The notes below the pieces were generated by a model that did not search any database, was not told the DNA's origin, and saw only the letters and a list, made by a program, of their open reading frames with translations. Both the position numbers and the translations under genes were made by a program. From Cupriavidus sp. D384 (GTDB lineage Bacteria; Pseudomonadota; Gammaproteobacteria; Burkholderiales; Burkholderiaceae), in assembly GCF_001652915.1 (NCBI RefSeq), contig NZ_BBQI01000090.1:124001-188000 (forward strand): a stretch of DNA of 64,000 bases, given 5' to 3'. Positions 24,720 through 33,982 of this stretch are shown here, piece after piece; within the stretch, counting starts at the first letter, position 1; every line of letters starts with the position of its first letter.

Positions 24720-25742
24720 ATGTCCAAAGACTCCACAACCTCCACTGCCCCGACCACCCCGGCCGTCTCGGTGCGTGACCTGCGGGTGACGTTCTCGGGC
24801 GGCGGCAAGACCATCCAGGCCGTGAACGGCGTGACGCTCGACGTCGCGCCGGGCGAGGCGGTCGCCCTGATCGGCGAATCGGGTTCTGGCAAGAGCGTGA
24901 CGCTGCGCGCGCTGATGCGCCTGCATCCGCCACGCCGCACAACGATGCAAGGCGACATCCGTGTCGATGGGCAGGACGTGCTCAAGCTCGACAAGCGCGC
25001 GCTGGCCCGCCTGCGCGGCGGCACCGTGGCCATGGTGTTCCAGGAACCGCTGCTGGCGCTCGACCCCGTGTACACGGTGGGCCAGCAGATCGTCGAATGC
25101 ATCCGCACCCATCGCAAGGTATCGAAGACCGAGGCCCGGGCGCTGGCGCTCAAGGCGCTGGAATCGGTGCGGATTCCCAGCCCGGAGCGCCGCCTGGCCG
25201 CCTATCCGCACGAGATGTCGGGCGGCATGCGGCAGCGCGCCATGATCGCCCTGGCGCTGTCCGCCCAGCCGAAGATCCTGCTGGCCGACGAGCCGACCAC
25301 GGCGCTTGACGCCACGGTGCAGATCCAGGTGCTGATCCTGCTGCGCGAACTGCAGCGTGAACTGGGCCTGTCGATCGTTTTCGTCACGCACGACATCGGC
25401 GCGGCGGTGGAGATCGCCGACCGCGTGGCGGTGATGTACGGCGGCCGCATCGTGGAGGAAGGCCCGATCCGCACGCTGATGCGCGAGGCGCGCCATCCGT
25501 ACACCATCGCGCTGCTGCAAAGCCGCCAGCACGGCATGGATCGCGGGCAGCGCCTGCAGACCATTGGCGGCGCGCCGCCCGACCTGGCGAACCTGCCGCC
25601 GGGCTGCACGTTTGCGCCGCGCTGTGCGCAGGCCAGACCCGAGTGCCTGTCCGCGGTGCCGCCGGCGGTATCGCTGGGCGGCGGCCATCGCGTGAGCTGC
25701 GTGCTGGTATCCGAACCCGCGTCCAGCGAATGCGCGGCATGA
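24720..25742 (+). CDS. ABC transporter ATP-binding protein, OppD/DppD type
   Basis: The 340-residue protein starts at the ATG at 24720, with GGGAG just upstream. Walker A GESGSGKS is near residue 57, the signature MSGGMRQRAMIALAL near 165, Walker B ILLADEPTTALD near 187, and the C-terminal LPPGCTFAPRCAQARPEC motif completes the subfamily pattern. The order binding protein, two permeases, OppF-like, OppD-like gives a complete importer. Its stop overlaps an in-frame ATG for the next amidase frame, but that enzyme probably starts a little later. Confidence 0.92.
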   Translation: MSKDSTTSTAPTTPAVSVRDLRVTFSGGGKTIQAVNGVTLDVAPGEAVALIGESGSGKSVTLRALMRLHPPRRTTMQGDIRVDGQDVLKLDKRALARLRGGTVAMVFQEPLLALDPVYTVGQQIVECIRTHRKVSKTEARALALKALESVRIPSPERRLAAYPHEMSGGMRQRAMIALALSAQPKILLADEPTTALDATVQIQVLILLRELQRELGLSIVFVTHDIGAAVEIADRVAVMYGGRIVEEGPIRTLMREARHPYTIALLQSRQHGMDRGQRLQTIGGAPPDLANLPPGCTFAPRCAQARPECLSAVPPAVSLGGGHRVSCVLVSEPASSECAA

Positions 25743-25777
25743 CCTCTTACCGTCCCGAACAAGGAAACCCGAACACC

Positions 25778-26968
25778 ATGAGCCTGGCCACCCATCCCGC
25801 CCGTGCGTTCCTGCCCTACCCCGATGCTGCCGTGCCAAACGCGGCCAACGGCCCCCTGCGTGGCCTGACCTTCGCGGTCAAGGACCTGTTCGACGTGGCC
25901 GGCTATCCCACCGGCGGCGGCAATCCACATGTGCTGGCGCGCTCGGGCATCAAGACCGCGACGGCGCCCACCGTGCAGAAGCTGCTCGACGCAGGCGCCA
26001 CGTTCGTGGGCAAGGTGCACACCGACGAGCTGGCGTTCTCGATGAACGGGCAGAACTACCACTACGGCGGCCCGTACAACGGCGCGGCGCCTGACCGCAT
26101 CACCGGCGGCTCGTCGTCGGGCTCGGCGTCGGCCGTCTCTCACCAGCTCTGCGATTTCGCGCTGGGCACGGACACGGGCGGATCGGTGCGCGCGCCGGCC
26201 AGCCATTGCGGGCTGTTCGGCATCCGGCCGTCGCATGGCCGCATTTCGCTGCAGAACTGCATGCCGCTGTGCGAATCGCTCGATACCTGCGGCTTTTTCG
26301 CCCGCGATATCGCCACGTTCGCCCGGGTGGCCGACGTGCTGTTCGGCGCCGACGGCGACCCGCTGCCCAGCCGTCCCCGGCTGCTGCTGGCGTCCGACCT
26401 GTTCGAGCTGCCCACCCCGGCCGCCCGCGCGGTTCTGGCGCCAACCGTGGCGCGGATCGAAGCCATCCTGGGCAAGGCCACGCCGGTGGACGTGGCAGAC
26501 CGTCCGCTGTCCGACCTGTACTGGGCCTTTCGCTACGTACAGGGCTGGGAAGCCTGGCAGGCCGACGGCGCGCTGATCGAGAACTACGGGCTGCAGCTCG
26601 GGCCCGACGTAGCCGGCCGCTTTGCCTTCAGCAAGGGCGTGACGCGGGCCCAGTTCGAGCAGTCGAACGCCGTGCGCAGCGAGTTCACCGCGCATCTGGG
26701 CCGCCTGCTGGGCCACGACGGCATCCTGGTGCTGCCGACCATGCCCGATATCGCCCCGCTGCGCGCCACGCCCATGGAAGCGCTGGAGGATTACCGCACG
26801 GCGGCGGCACACACGCTGTGCCTGACGCCGCTGTCGGGCTTTCCGCAGCTGAGCCTGCCGCTGTCGGGCCGCGACGGTGCGCCGCTGGGCATCTCGCTGC
26901 TGGGACCGAAAGGCAGCGACCGCAGCCTGATCGCCGTGGCCGAGACGCTGATGACGGCACTGGTCTGA
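25778..26968 (+). CDS. Amidase-signature family amidase (second in island)
   Basis: The 396-residue product has the full triad: Lys in TFAVKDLFDV (about 36), cis-Ser in GGSSSGSA (about 112) and nucleophile Ser in GTDTGGSVRAPAS (about 136). ATG 25778 has AAGGA thirteen bases upstream. An ATG at 25739 overlapping the previous stop would add 13 residues. Compared with the amidase at 14744-16081 it is shorter and clearly diverged, so the two probably act on different amides. Placement directly after the importer genes says its substrate enters by that importer. Confidence 0.88.
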   Translation: MSLATHPARAFLPYPDAAVPNAANGPLRGLTFAVKDLFDVAGYPTGGGNPHVLARSGIKTATAPTVQKLLDAGATFVGKVHTDELAFSMNGQNYHYGGPYNGAAPDRITGGSSSGSASAVSHQLCDFALGTDTGGSVRAPASHCGLFGIRPSHGRISLQNCMPLCESLDTCGFFARDIATFARVADVLFGADGDPLPSRPRLLLASDLFELPTPAARAVLAPTVARIEAILGKATPVDVADRPLSDLYWAFRYVQGWEAWQADGALIENYGLQLGPDVAGRFAFSKGVTRAQFEQSNAVRSEFTAHLGRLLGHDGILVLPTMPDIAPLRATPMEALEDYRTAAAHTLCLTPLSGFPQLSLPLSGRDGAPLGISLLGPKGSDRSLIAVAETLMTALV

Positions 26969-27045
26969 CCGGCCCGCATAGGCTAGGCTCAACTGGACCC
27001 CGCCGCCCCGTGGCCGGCGGGGACGCACAACAACAGGACAACTCC

Positions 27046-27459
27046 ATGACCCGACTCCGCATCACCGCCGCCGGCCACACGTTTATCGCCGAGACAAACC
27101 CCGACGCCCCCGACACCGTGGCCGCCTTCACGAAGCTGCTGCCGTACCGGCAAAAGCTGATCCACGTGCGCTGGAGCGGCGAAGGGTGCTGGATTCCGCT
27201 GGGCGAATTCAAGCTTGGCGTGGGCTTCGAGAACCACACAAGCCACCCTTCGGTGGGCGATATCCTGTTCTATCCGGGCGGCTACAGCGAGACCGAGATC
27301 ATCCTGGCCTACGGCAGCTGCTGCTTTGCCAGCAAGATGGGCCAGCTGGCCGGCAACCACTTCCTGACCATCGTCGAAGGCAAGGAAAACCTGCGCGCGC
27401 TGGGCACCAAGGTGCTGTGGGAAGGCGCGCAGGACGTGGTATTCGAGCTGGCCGAGTAG
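27046..27459 (+). CDS. DUF3830 family protein (cyclophilin-like fold)
   Basis: The 137-residue product carries the DUF3830-type pattern: ITAAGHTFIAETNPDAPDTVAAFTKLLPYRQKLIHVRWSGE, then GDILFYPGG, then AYGSCCFASKMGQLAGNHF. The family is predicted to adopt a cyclophilin-like barrel, and I know of no proven activity. It ends the rightward operon (importer, amidase, DUF3830), with AGGA before its ATG. Repeated occurrence with amide-hydrolysing genes would suggest an enzyme acting on a cyclic or ureido compound; this is inference. Confidence 0.78.
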   Translation: MTRLRITAAGHTFIAETNPDAPDTVAAFTKLLPYRQKLIHVRWSGEGCWIPLGEFKLGVGFENHTSHPSVGDILFYPGGYSETEIILAYGSCCFASKMGQLAGNHFLTIVEGKENLRALGTKVLWEGAQDVVFELAE

Positions 27460-27472
27460 CGCCCCTGCGGCA

Positions 27473-27489
27473 CCGGCCCTTCAGGCCGG
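27473..27489. terminator. Short hairpin between convergent genes
   Basis: CCGGCC-CTTCA-GGCCGG forms a perfect 6-bp stem in the 32-base gap between the DUF3830 gene and the convergent NmrA-like gene. Without a T-run it is at best a weak bidirectional terminator. Confidence 0.35.
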
Positions 27490-27491
27490 CT

Positions 27492-28349
27492 TCAGCCGCC
27501 GCGGGCGGTCAGCCCTTCGAGCACCGCCCGCAGGGGCAGGCTGCCCTTGCGCGCCTGCCCTTCGAACCGGATCCAGCCCGCGTTGAAACCGTCCAGCATC
27601 TGCGCACGCGGCGCAGGATTGCGCATGCCCTGCGCGCGGAACAGGTTTTCCCAGCTTTGGCGCGGTACCTCGCGCGCCCGTACCGGCTTGCCCAGCAAGG
27701 CCGACAGCGCCGCCGCGATATCGAGCGGGCTGACACGCACAGGGCCTTCCAGCTCCACCACCCGCACGCCCTGCCATTCTTCCTGCAGCAGCGCGGCGGC
27801 GGTACGCCCGACATCGGCGGTAGCCACCATCGGCACGGGCTTGTCCAGCGGCTGGAGATAGCTGTCGATCACCCCGGTGACCTGGGCCGGCTCGATATCC
27901 CAGAGCGTGTTTTCCATGAACCAGCCGGCGCGCAGAAAGGCCACCGGCATCGGCAGCGCGCCCAGTTCGGCCTCCAGCATCGATAGCTGGCGCAGCAGGT
28001 TGGGCTGCTCGGCCTGGGCGCCGATGGTCGACAGGCAGACCACCCGGGCCGGCCGGGCGGCCAGCAGCGCCCGGCGGATTGCCTCGATCATGGCGCGCGA
28101 CTCGGGAAATCCTTCCGACGGATCGAAGTTCGGCGGCAGCAGGATAAAGACGCCTTCCGTGCCTGAAAACGCCTGCGTCAATGCCTGGGCGTCATGCATC
28201 TCGGCCAGCGCCACGTCGCAGCCCTCGGCAGACCAGGTCTGTGCCTTCTGTTTGCTACGCACCACGGCGCGCACATCAAGGCCGGCCGCCAGCAAGGCCA
28301 ACGCCACCACACCACCCACCTGCCCAGTAATTCCGGTTACCGCATACAT
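27492..28349 (-). CDS. NmrA-like NAD(P)-binding protein
   Basis: From ATG 28349 (AGGAGAG upstream) the product has 285 residues. The N-terminal MYAVTGITGQVGGVVALALLAAG has the GxxGxxG nucleotide-binding motif of atypical short-chain dehydrogenases, and there is no YxxxK catalytic pair, as in NmrA and quinone-oxidoreductase-like QorB/AzoB-type relatives. It may sense NADP or reduce a quinone; the sequence does not decide. It is divergent from a LysR regulator, which probably controls it. Confidence 0.85.
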   Translation of the reverse strand: MYAVTGITGQVGGVVALALLAAGLDVRAVVRSKQKAQTWSAEGCDVALAEMHDAQALTQAFSGTEGVFILLPPNFDPSEGFPESRAMIEAIRRALLAARPARVVCLSTIGAQAEQPNLLRQLSMLEAELGALPMPVAFLRAGWFMENTLWDIEPAQVTGVIDSYLQPLDKPVPMVATADVGRTAAALLQEEWQGVRVVELEGPVRVSPLDIAAALSALLGKPVRAREVPRQSWENLFRAQGMRNPAPRAQMLDGFNAGWIRFEGQARKGSLPLRAVLEGLTARGG

Positions 28350-28410
28350 TGCACTCTCCTGTCCGGCGCGGCACGAGCGGTGCCGCGGTGACCGAATTCT
28401 GGTCAATGCA

Positions 28411-28434
28411 TGGCATTTCCGCGATAACATGCCA
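28411..28434. promoter_or_regulatory. Candidate LysR binding site
   Basis: A perfect dyad TGGCAT-N12-ATGCCA lies in the divergent gap, 33 bp before the LysR start and about 60 bp before the NmrA-like start. Length and symmetry fit a LysR-type recognition site for autorepression and activation of the divergent gene. Confidence 0.5.
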
Positions 28435-28466
28435 GTCACTTGATTGATGACTACGAGGCATCAACG

Positions 28467-29384
28467 ATGCAATTCGATGCACGGCTGCTGGACGGAATCG
28501 GGGTGGTGATGGCGATCGTGGACAACGGCAGCTTCGTGCGCGCCGCCGAAACGCTCGACATGACGCAATCCGGCGTCAGCCGCGCCGTGGCCCGGCTGGA
28601 GACCCGGCTGGGCGTGCGGCTGTTCGACCGCACCACCCGATCCGTCACGCTGACCGATGAAGGTCGGCGCTTCTGCGAGGAAGTGACACCGCTGCTGGCG
28701 CAACTGGAGGAAGTCACCAGCGCCGCATCGCGCGGCGTCAGCGCCGTGCGCGGCAGGCTGCGCGTCAATATCGACCCGTACTTCTCCCGGCTGGTACTGG
28801 GCCCGCGCCTGGGCCAGTTTGTGGAGGATCACCCGAACCTGACGCTCGATCTGGTCACCCGCGACACGCTGGGCGACATGGTGGCCGACGGCTTCGACGT
28901 TGCCTTCCGCTTCGGGCATCCGCGCCATTCCACCCTGGTCGCCCGCAAGCTGATGGATGTGCGCGTGGTCACGCTGGCCGCGCCGTCCTACCTGAAGCGC
29001 CACGGGCGGCCGCAGGTGCCGGCAGACCTGGAGTCGCCCGACCACACCTGCATCCATTTCCGCGATCCGGAAACCGGGCGGCCATTTCCATGGGAATTCT
29101 GGCGAAACGACGAGCACCTGACCGTGCAGGCCCATGGCCGGCTGGTGGTCAACGAGGGCGGCACCATGCACAGTGTCTGCATGGCCGGGCACGGGATATG
29201 TCAGACGTTCGAATATGGCGCCGAGATGCTGATTGCCGAGGGCCGGCTTGTGAAGATCCTGACGGACTGGGGCGACGAGACGTTTCCGCTTTACGCGCTC
29301 TACCCATCGCGCCAGCACCTGCCAGCCAAGGTGCGCGCCTTCGTCGATTTCGTGGTCGGCATCTGCGACGCGCGGTCAGCCTGA
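28467..29384 (+). CDS. LysR-family transcriptional regulator
   Basis: ATG 28467 has GAGG eight bases upstream; a TTG nine codons earlier is unlikely. The 305-residue protein has an N-terminal winged helix (about 8-65: GIGVVMAIVDNGSFVRAAETLDMTQSGVSRAVARLETRLGVRLFDRTTRSVTLT). The two-lobed periplasmic-binding-like effector domain (about 90-300) follows. It is likely to control the divergent NmrA-like gene, as is usual for this arrangement; the effector is unknown. Confidence 0.9.
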   Translation: MQFDARLLDGIGVVMAIVDNGSFVRAAETLDMTQSGVSRAVARLETRLGVRLFDRTTRSVTLTDEGRRFCEEVTPLLAQLEEVTSAASRGVSAVRGRLRVNIDPYFSRLVLGPRLGQFVEDHPNLTLDLVTRDTLGDMVADGFDVAFRFGHPRHSTLVARKLMDVRVVTLAAPSYLKRHGRPQVPADLESPDHTCIHFRDPETGRPFPWEFWRNDEHLTVQAHGRLVVNEGGTMHSVCMAGHGICQTFEYGAEMLIAEGRLVKILTDWGDETFPLYALYPSRQHLPAKVRAFVDFVVGICDARSA

Positions 29385-29428
29385 ACGCACCGAACGCACG
29401 GAACGCAAGACCGCACTGGAGACATCAC

Positions 29429-29665
29429 ATGTACATGATCTATTGGACCGAGGCCACCACCGACGGCATGGCCCCGCACGCTCAATCGTTCCCGGGCGAT
29501 GCGCTCCGGGATGCGCTGCAGTTCGCCGAAGCGCTGCGCCGCCGGCAGTTTGCCGGGGAGCCGGTCAGCTTTGTGACGCTGTGCTCGGAAAACCCGAACT
29601 CGGTGGGCAAGCCCGGCGCGGCAGACCCGCCGCCGGACTACGAATGGAAAAAGCGCCGGCCCTGA
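29429..29665 (+). CDS. Small conserved hypothetical protein
   Basis: The 78-residue product starts at an ATG with GGAG eight bases upstream. It reads MYMIYWTEATTDGMAPHAQSF, with a helical middle (DALRDALQFAEALRRRQFAG) and an end DPPPDYEWKKRRP. It has the look of a small cytosolic protein conserved in Cupriavidus and Ralstonia. It may be co-transcribed with the LysR gene 45 bases upstream. No function is known to me. Confidence 0.65.
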   Translation: MYMIYWTEATTDGMAPHAQSFPGDALRDALQFAEALRRRQFAGEPVSFVTLCSENPNSVGKPGAADPPPDYEWKKRRP

Positions 29666-29677
29666 CCGGGCTGGCGC
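29653..29677. terminator. Hairpin terminator between convergent genes
   Basis: GCGCCGGCCC-TGACC-GGGCTGGCGC forms a 10-bp stem with one G-T pair. It overlaps the stop of the small gene and lies 28 bp before the end of the convergent RND gene. For leftward transcripts a run of T residues follows, so it mainly serves the efflux operon. Confidence 0.5.
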
Positions 29678-29704
29678 CTGAACACACGCCGGATCAGCGC
29701 GCCC

Positions 29705-32700
29705 TCACCCCGCCATCACCCCGCGTTCGTCCTCGGGCGGCTTCACGCGGAACCAGGTGGCGTAGAGCGCCGGCAGGAACAGCAGCGTCAGCACGGTAGC
29801 CACCACCAGCCCACCCATGATCGCCACGGCCATCGGCCCCCAGAACGTGGAGCGGGACAGCGGGATCATGGCCAGCACCGCCGCCGCCGCAGTCAGGATG
29901 ATGGGCCGGAAACGGCGCACCGCCGATTCCACGATGGCGGTCCACGGCGGCAGCCCGGACCGGATGTCCTGCTCGATCTGGTCCACCAGGATCACCGAGT
30001 TGCGGATGATCATGCCCAGCAGCGCCGTGATGCCAAGCTGCGCGACAAACCCCATTGGCGAGTGCAGCAGCAACAGCGTGGCGGCGGCCCCGATCAACCC
30101 GAGCGGCCCGGTCAGGAACACCATCACCGCGCGCGAGAAGCTGTGCAATTGCAGCATCAGCAGCGTGAAGATCAGGAAGATGCACAGCGGCAGTTGCGCC
30201 GCGATCGACGCGCCAGCCTTGCCGCTTTCCTCCTGGGCACCGGCGATCGTGATCCGGTAGCCCGCCGGCAGCGAGGCACGGATCGGGTCCAGCTTCGGGT
30301 TGATCTGCGCGGTGACGGTGGGCCCCTGGATGCCATCGACGATATCGGACTGCACGGTGATGCCGAAGTCGCGATTCTCCCGCCAGATCACGCCCGGCTC
30401 CGACTTCAGCGTGACGCGGGCGATCTGCGTCAGCGGCACGGCGCGGCCGGTGCTGGTAGGCACCAGCACGTTGTTCAGGTCAGACATCGTGTCGCGTTCG
30501 CTGCGCGGCGTGCGCATGATGATGTCGATCAATTTGTCGGCATCGCGATACTGCCCCACCGGCACGCCCGTCAGCACGGCCTGGGTGGCACGCGCGATGG
30601 CGTTGGTCGTCACGCCCAGCGCCCGTGCCTTGTCCTGGTCCAGCTCCAGGCGCAGCATCTTGACGTTCTCGTTCCAGTTATCGTTGACGCCCACCGTATT
30701 GGGGTTGGCCGTCATGATTGCGCGCACCTGGTCGGCCACCTTGCGCACCCCGCCGGCATCGGGCCCGATCACGCGGAACTGCACCGGATACTGCACCGGC
30801 GGCCCGTTCGGCAGCAGCTTCACGCGGCCGCGCAACTGCGGGAATTCCGTCACCAGCACGCGCTCGATGCGCTTGCGCAGCGCATCGCGCCCTTCCACCG
30901 TCACCGGCATCACGATGGCCTGGGCCACGTTCGACTGCGGGAAAATCTGGTCCAGCGGCAGGTAGAAGCGCGGCGCACCGGTGCCGACGAACGAGGTCAC
31001 GCTTTGCACGCCCTTGTCGCGGCGCATGGCGGCCTCGAAGCGTTTGGTCATGGCCTCGGTCTCGGCGATGGCGGTGCCCTCGGGCATCCACAGCTCCACC
31101 ATCAGCTCCGGGCGGCTCGAATCCGGGAAGAACTGCTTTTCGACGTACTTGAACGCCAGCAGGCCCAGCGCGAAGGCCACCAGCGTGATGGCGATCACGG
31201 TCTTGCGCCACGTGACGCACCAGTTCACCAGTTGCCGGAAGCGGGCGTAGAACGGCGTGTCGAACACCTCGTGATGACCGCCATCATGCTCGCGGGTCTT
31301 GAGGATCAGGTAGCCCAGGTACGGCGTGAAATAGACCGCCGCCAGCCAGGACAGCACCAGCGCCAGGGACGTGACCGCAAAGATCGCAAACGTGTATTCG
31401 CCCACCGTGGAGCGCGCCAGCCCCACCGGCAGGAAGCCCGCCGCCGTGATCAGCGTGCCGGTCAGCATCGGCATGGCCGTCGAGGTGTAGGCGAAGGTGG
31501 CCGCCTCCATCTTCGAGAAGCCTTCCTCCAGCTTGCGGACCATCATCTCCACGGCAATGATGGCGTCGTCCACCAGCAGCCCGAGCGCGATGATCAGCGC
31601 CCCCAGCGATATCTTGTGCAGGCCGATGCCGAAGATGTTCATGAACAGGAACGTCACCGCCAGCACCAGCGGGATGGTCAGCGCCACCACCAGGCCGGGC
31701 CGCACGTCCAGGCGCAGCGGCCGGGTATGCAGGCCCAGCGCCACGAAGCTCACGCCCAGCACGATCACCACGGCCTCGATCAGCACGTGCACGAATTCGC
31801 CCACGCTGCGCTTGACGGCCTGGGGCTGGTCCTGCACCTGGTCCATCTCGATGCCCACCGGCAGTTGCCCGCGCAGGCCATCGGTCACGCGGCGCAGTTC
31901 CTGGCCCAGCGCGATGATGTCGCCGCCCTTTTCCATCGAGATGCCCAGCCCGATCACGTCCTTGCCGTTGAAGCGCATCTTGCTGACGGGCGGGTCCACA
32001 TAGCCGCGGTACACGTGCGCAATGTCGCCCAGGCGGATATTGGCGATGCCGTTGGGCCCGCGCAGCACCAGGTTCTGCAGGTCTTCCACATCGCCCAGCT
32101 GGCCCGTGACGCGCACCTGCAGGTTGTCGGTGGGCGTGACCAGCACGCCGCTGCCCGTGGGATTGTTCTGCTCCGAGATCTGGTTGGCGATGGCGTTGAT
32201 GTCCAGCCCCAGCTGGGCAAAGCGCGCCTGGTTGAACTCGATGAAGATCTTCTCGTCCTGCAGGCCCAGCAGCGTGACCTTGGCCACAGCCGGAATGCGC
32301 AGCAGTTCCTGCCGCACCAGGTCGGCGTATTCGCGCAGTTCCTTGTAGTTGAAGCCGTCGGCCGACAGCGCGTAGATGGAGCCGTAGACGTCGCCAAACT
32401 CGTCGTTGAAGAACGGCCCGCGCACGCCCTGCGGCAGGGTCTGCTGGATATCGCCGATCTTCTTGCGCACCGTGTACCAGATCTGCGCGGTGTCCTTGGC
32501 CGGCGAGTTGTCGGCCAGCTGGAAAATCACCGTGGTCTCGCCCGGCTTGGAGAAACTACGAATCTTGTCGGCGTACGGCACCTCCTGCAGCTGCCGTTCG
32601 ATCTTGTCGGTCACCTGCACGGCGATCTGCTCGGCCGTGGCGCCGGGCCAGAAGGCCTGCACCACCATCACGCGAAACGTGAACGGCGGATCTTCGTCCT

Positions 32701-32815
32701 GGCCAAGCTGGAAGAACGCCAGCAGGCCGCCCAGCAGCAGCACCACCAGCAGATAACGCGTGAGCGGCTGGTGTTCGAGTGCCCAGCGCGACAGGTTGAA
32801 GCGGGAATGTTCCAT
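29705..32815 (-). CDS. RND efflux pump inner-membrane transporter (TriC-like, HAE1 family)
   Basis: The 1036-residue protein begins with a helix, then EDPPFTFRVMVVQAFWPGATAEQI, the pattern of TriC- or YerP-like members of the AcrB superfamily. Twelve membrane helices and two large periplasmic loops are expected from the hydrophobic blocks at about 12-32, 335-530 and 860-1030. The proton-relay segment LGLLVDDAIIAVEMM near 400 has the two adjacent Asp residues of RND pumps. It exports hydrophobic compounds from periplasm or membrane. The adaptor gene lies ten bases upstream on the same strand, and no outer-membrane channel gene is nearby. Confidence 0.92.
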   Translation of the reverse strand: MEHSRFNLSRWALEHQPLTRYLLVVLLLGGLLAFFQLGQDEDPPFTFRVMVVQAFWPGATAEQIAVQVTDKIERQLQEVPYADKIRSFSKPGETTVIFQLADNSPAKDTAQIWYTVRKKIGDIQQTLPQGVRGPFFNDEFGDVYGSIYALSADGFNYKELREYADLVRQELLRIPAVAKVTLLGLQDEKIFIEFNQARFAQLGLDINAIANQISEQNNPTGSGVLVTPTDNLQVRVTGQLGDVEDLQNLVLRGPNGIANIRLGDIAHVYRGYVDPPVSKMRFNGKDVIGLGISMEKGGDIIALGQELRRVTDGLRGQLPVGIEMDQVQDQPQAVKRSVGEFVHVLIEAVVIVLGVSFVALGLHTRPLRLDVRPGLVVALTIPLVLAVTFLFMNIFGIGLHKISLGALIIALGLLVDDAIIAVEMMVRKLEEGFSKMEAATFAYTSTAMPMLTGTLITAAGFLPVGLARSTVGEYTFAIFAVTSLALVLSWLAAVYFTPYLGYLILKTREHDGGHHEVFDTPFYARFRQLVNWCVTWRKTVIAITLVAFALGLLAFKYVEKQFFPDSSRPELMVELWMPEGTAIAETEAMTKRFEAAMRRDKGVQSVTSFVGTGAPRFYLPLDQIFPQSNVAQAIVMPVTVEGRDALRKRIERVLVTEFPQLRGRVKLLPNGPPVQYPVQFRVIGPDAGGVRKVADQVRAIMTANPNTVGVNDNWNENVKMLRLELDQDKARALGVTTNAIARATQAVLTGVPVGQYRDADKLIDIIMRTPRSERDTMSDLNNVLVPTSTGRAVPLTQIARVTLKSEPGVIWRENRDFGITVQSDIVDGIQGPTVTAQINPKLDPIRASLPAGYRITIAGAQEESGKAGASIAAQLPLCIFLIFTLLMLQLHSFSRAVMVFLTGPLGLIGAAATLLLLHSPMGFVAQLGITALLGMIIRNSVILVDQIEQDIRSGLPPWTAIVESAVRRFRPIILTAAAAVLAMIPLSRSTFWGPMAVAIMGGLVVATVLTLLFLPALYATWFRVKPPEDERGVMAG

Positions 32816-32824
32816 GCGCCGCCC

Positions 32825-33982
32825 TCAGCCCAGGCGGCGGTCAAGGGCGCCCAGCTGCGCGCCAGGGTTCGAAGCCGGCTGGGCCGGCGCCACGCTTTGC
32901 ATCGGCTTGACCTTCTGGCCCGGCTTGAGCAGATGCACGCCGGCCGTGACAATCGTCTGACCCGGCGTCAGACCCTGGCGCACTTCGATCAGGTTGCCCT
33001 GCGCGTCGCCCAACGTCACGGGCACCGGCTTGACCGTGCCACTGCCGCCCTGGCCGGGCTGGTAGATCCACACTTGGTTGGCGCCCTTGCTCTGGAGCAG
33101 CGCGGTCAGCGGCACGCGAATGGTGGTCGCGTCGCCGGTTCGTGTGAACGACACCACGGCCGTCATGCCGATGCGCAGGTCAGCAGGCGGATTGGGGATG
33201 CTGACGCGCGTGGGATAGGTACGCGTGACCGGATCGGCCGCCGCCGAAATCTCGCGCACGCGGCCCGGCAAAATCCGGCCGGGGTCCGACCAGGTATGGA
33301 TCGCCACATCGGTGGTGCCGCGCAGCATGTCGACCTGATCCTCGGGCAGCCCGATGGCAACTTCCTTTTCAGCGGTCTGCGCCACGCGGATCACCGGCTG
33401 GCCCGGCGTGACCACCTGGCCCACTTCGGTGTCGATGGCGGTCACCACGCCGTCGGCGTCGGCCGTCAGTACGGCATAGCCCGTCTGGTTCGACTGGTTG
33501 CGCAGGCTGGCCTGCGCCTGGTCAAGCCGCGATGCCGCCGAATCGAAGGTGGCCTGGCGGCGGTTCAGTTCCGCCGCACTGATGAAGTTCTTGGCGGCCA
33601 GTTCCTTGTAGCGCTTCAGGTCGGCGGCGGCCAGGTCGCGGTCAGTCCTGGCCGCATCGTACTGGGCCCGCGCGCCCGATTCGGCCAGCGCCAGGTCCGT
33701 AGGATCGAGCCGTGCCAGCGGCTGCCCCTTGCGCACACTGGCCCCGACATCGACGAGACGGGCCGCAATCTTGCCGCCGACCCGGAAACCCAGGCGCGAT
33801 TCGATACGCGGGCGCACCTCGCCCGAAAACTCGTATTCGGTCTTGCCCGCTGCCGGGCTGAGCTGCATCAGGCGCACCGGCCGCACATCTTCCACGGGCT
33901 CGGCCTGCTTGCCACATCCGCCCAGCACCAGCAGTCCGGCCACGGCCAGCATCCCGATGGACACCCGGGCCGTACGGGCCAT
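32825..33982 (-). CDS. RND efflux periplasmic adaptor lipoprotein (HlyD/AcrA family)
   Basis: From ATG 33982 the product has 385 residues. It begins with a lipoprotein signal (MARTARVSIGMLAVAGLLVLGGC) with Cys near residue 23 as lipid-anchor site. The barrel-hybrid lipoyl half-motifs (FRVGGKIAARLVDVGASVRKGQPLARLDP), a coiled-coil hairpin (about 95-165) and the membrane-proximal domain follow. An ATG at 34081 would add 33 residues in front of the signal and fits export less well. It should link the RND pump to an outer-membrane channel. First gene of a two-gene operon. Confidence 0.88.
   Translation of the reverse strand: MARTARVSIGMLAVAGLLVLGGCGKQAEPVEDVRPVRLMQLSPAAGKTEYEFSGEVRPRIESRLGFRVGGKIAARLVDVGASVRKGQPLARLDPTDLALAESGARAQYDAARTDRDLAAADLKRYKELAAKNFISAAELNRRQATFDSAASRLDQAQASLRNQSNQTGYAVLTADADGVVTAIDTEVGQVVTPGQPVIRVAQTAEKEVAIGLPEDQVDMLRGTTDVAIHTWSDPGRILPGRVREISAAADPVTRTYPTRVSIPNPPADLRIGMTAVVSFTRTGDATTIRVPLTALLQSKGANQVWIYQPGQGGSGTVKPVPVTLGDAQGNLIEVRQGLTPGQTIVTAGVHLLKPGQKVKPMQSVAPAQPASNPGAQLGALDRRLG

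Noticed and set aside
25202..27028. Open frame of 608 residues on the minus strand opposite the OppD-like and amidase genes
   Set aside because: Antisense shadow of two genes with clear Walker and amidase motifs.
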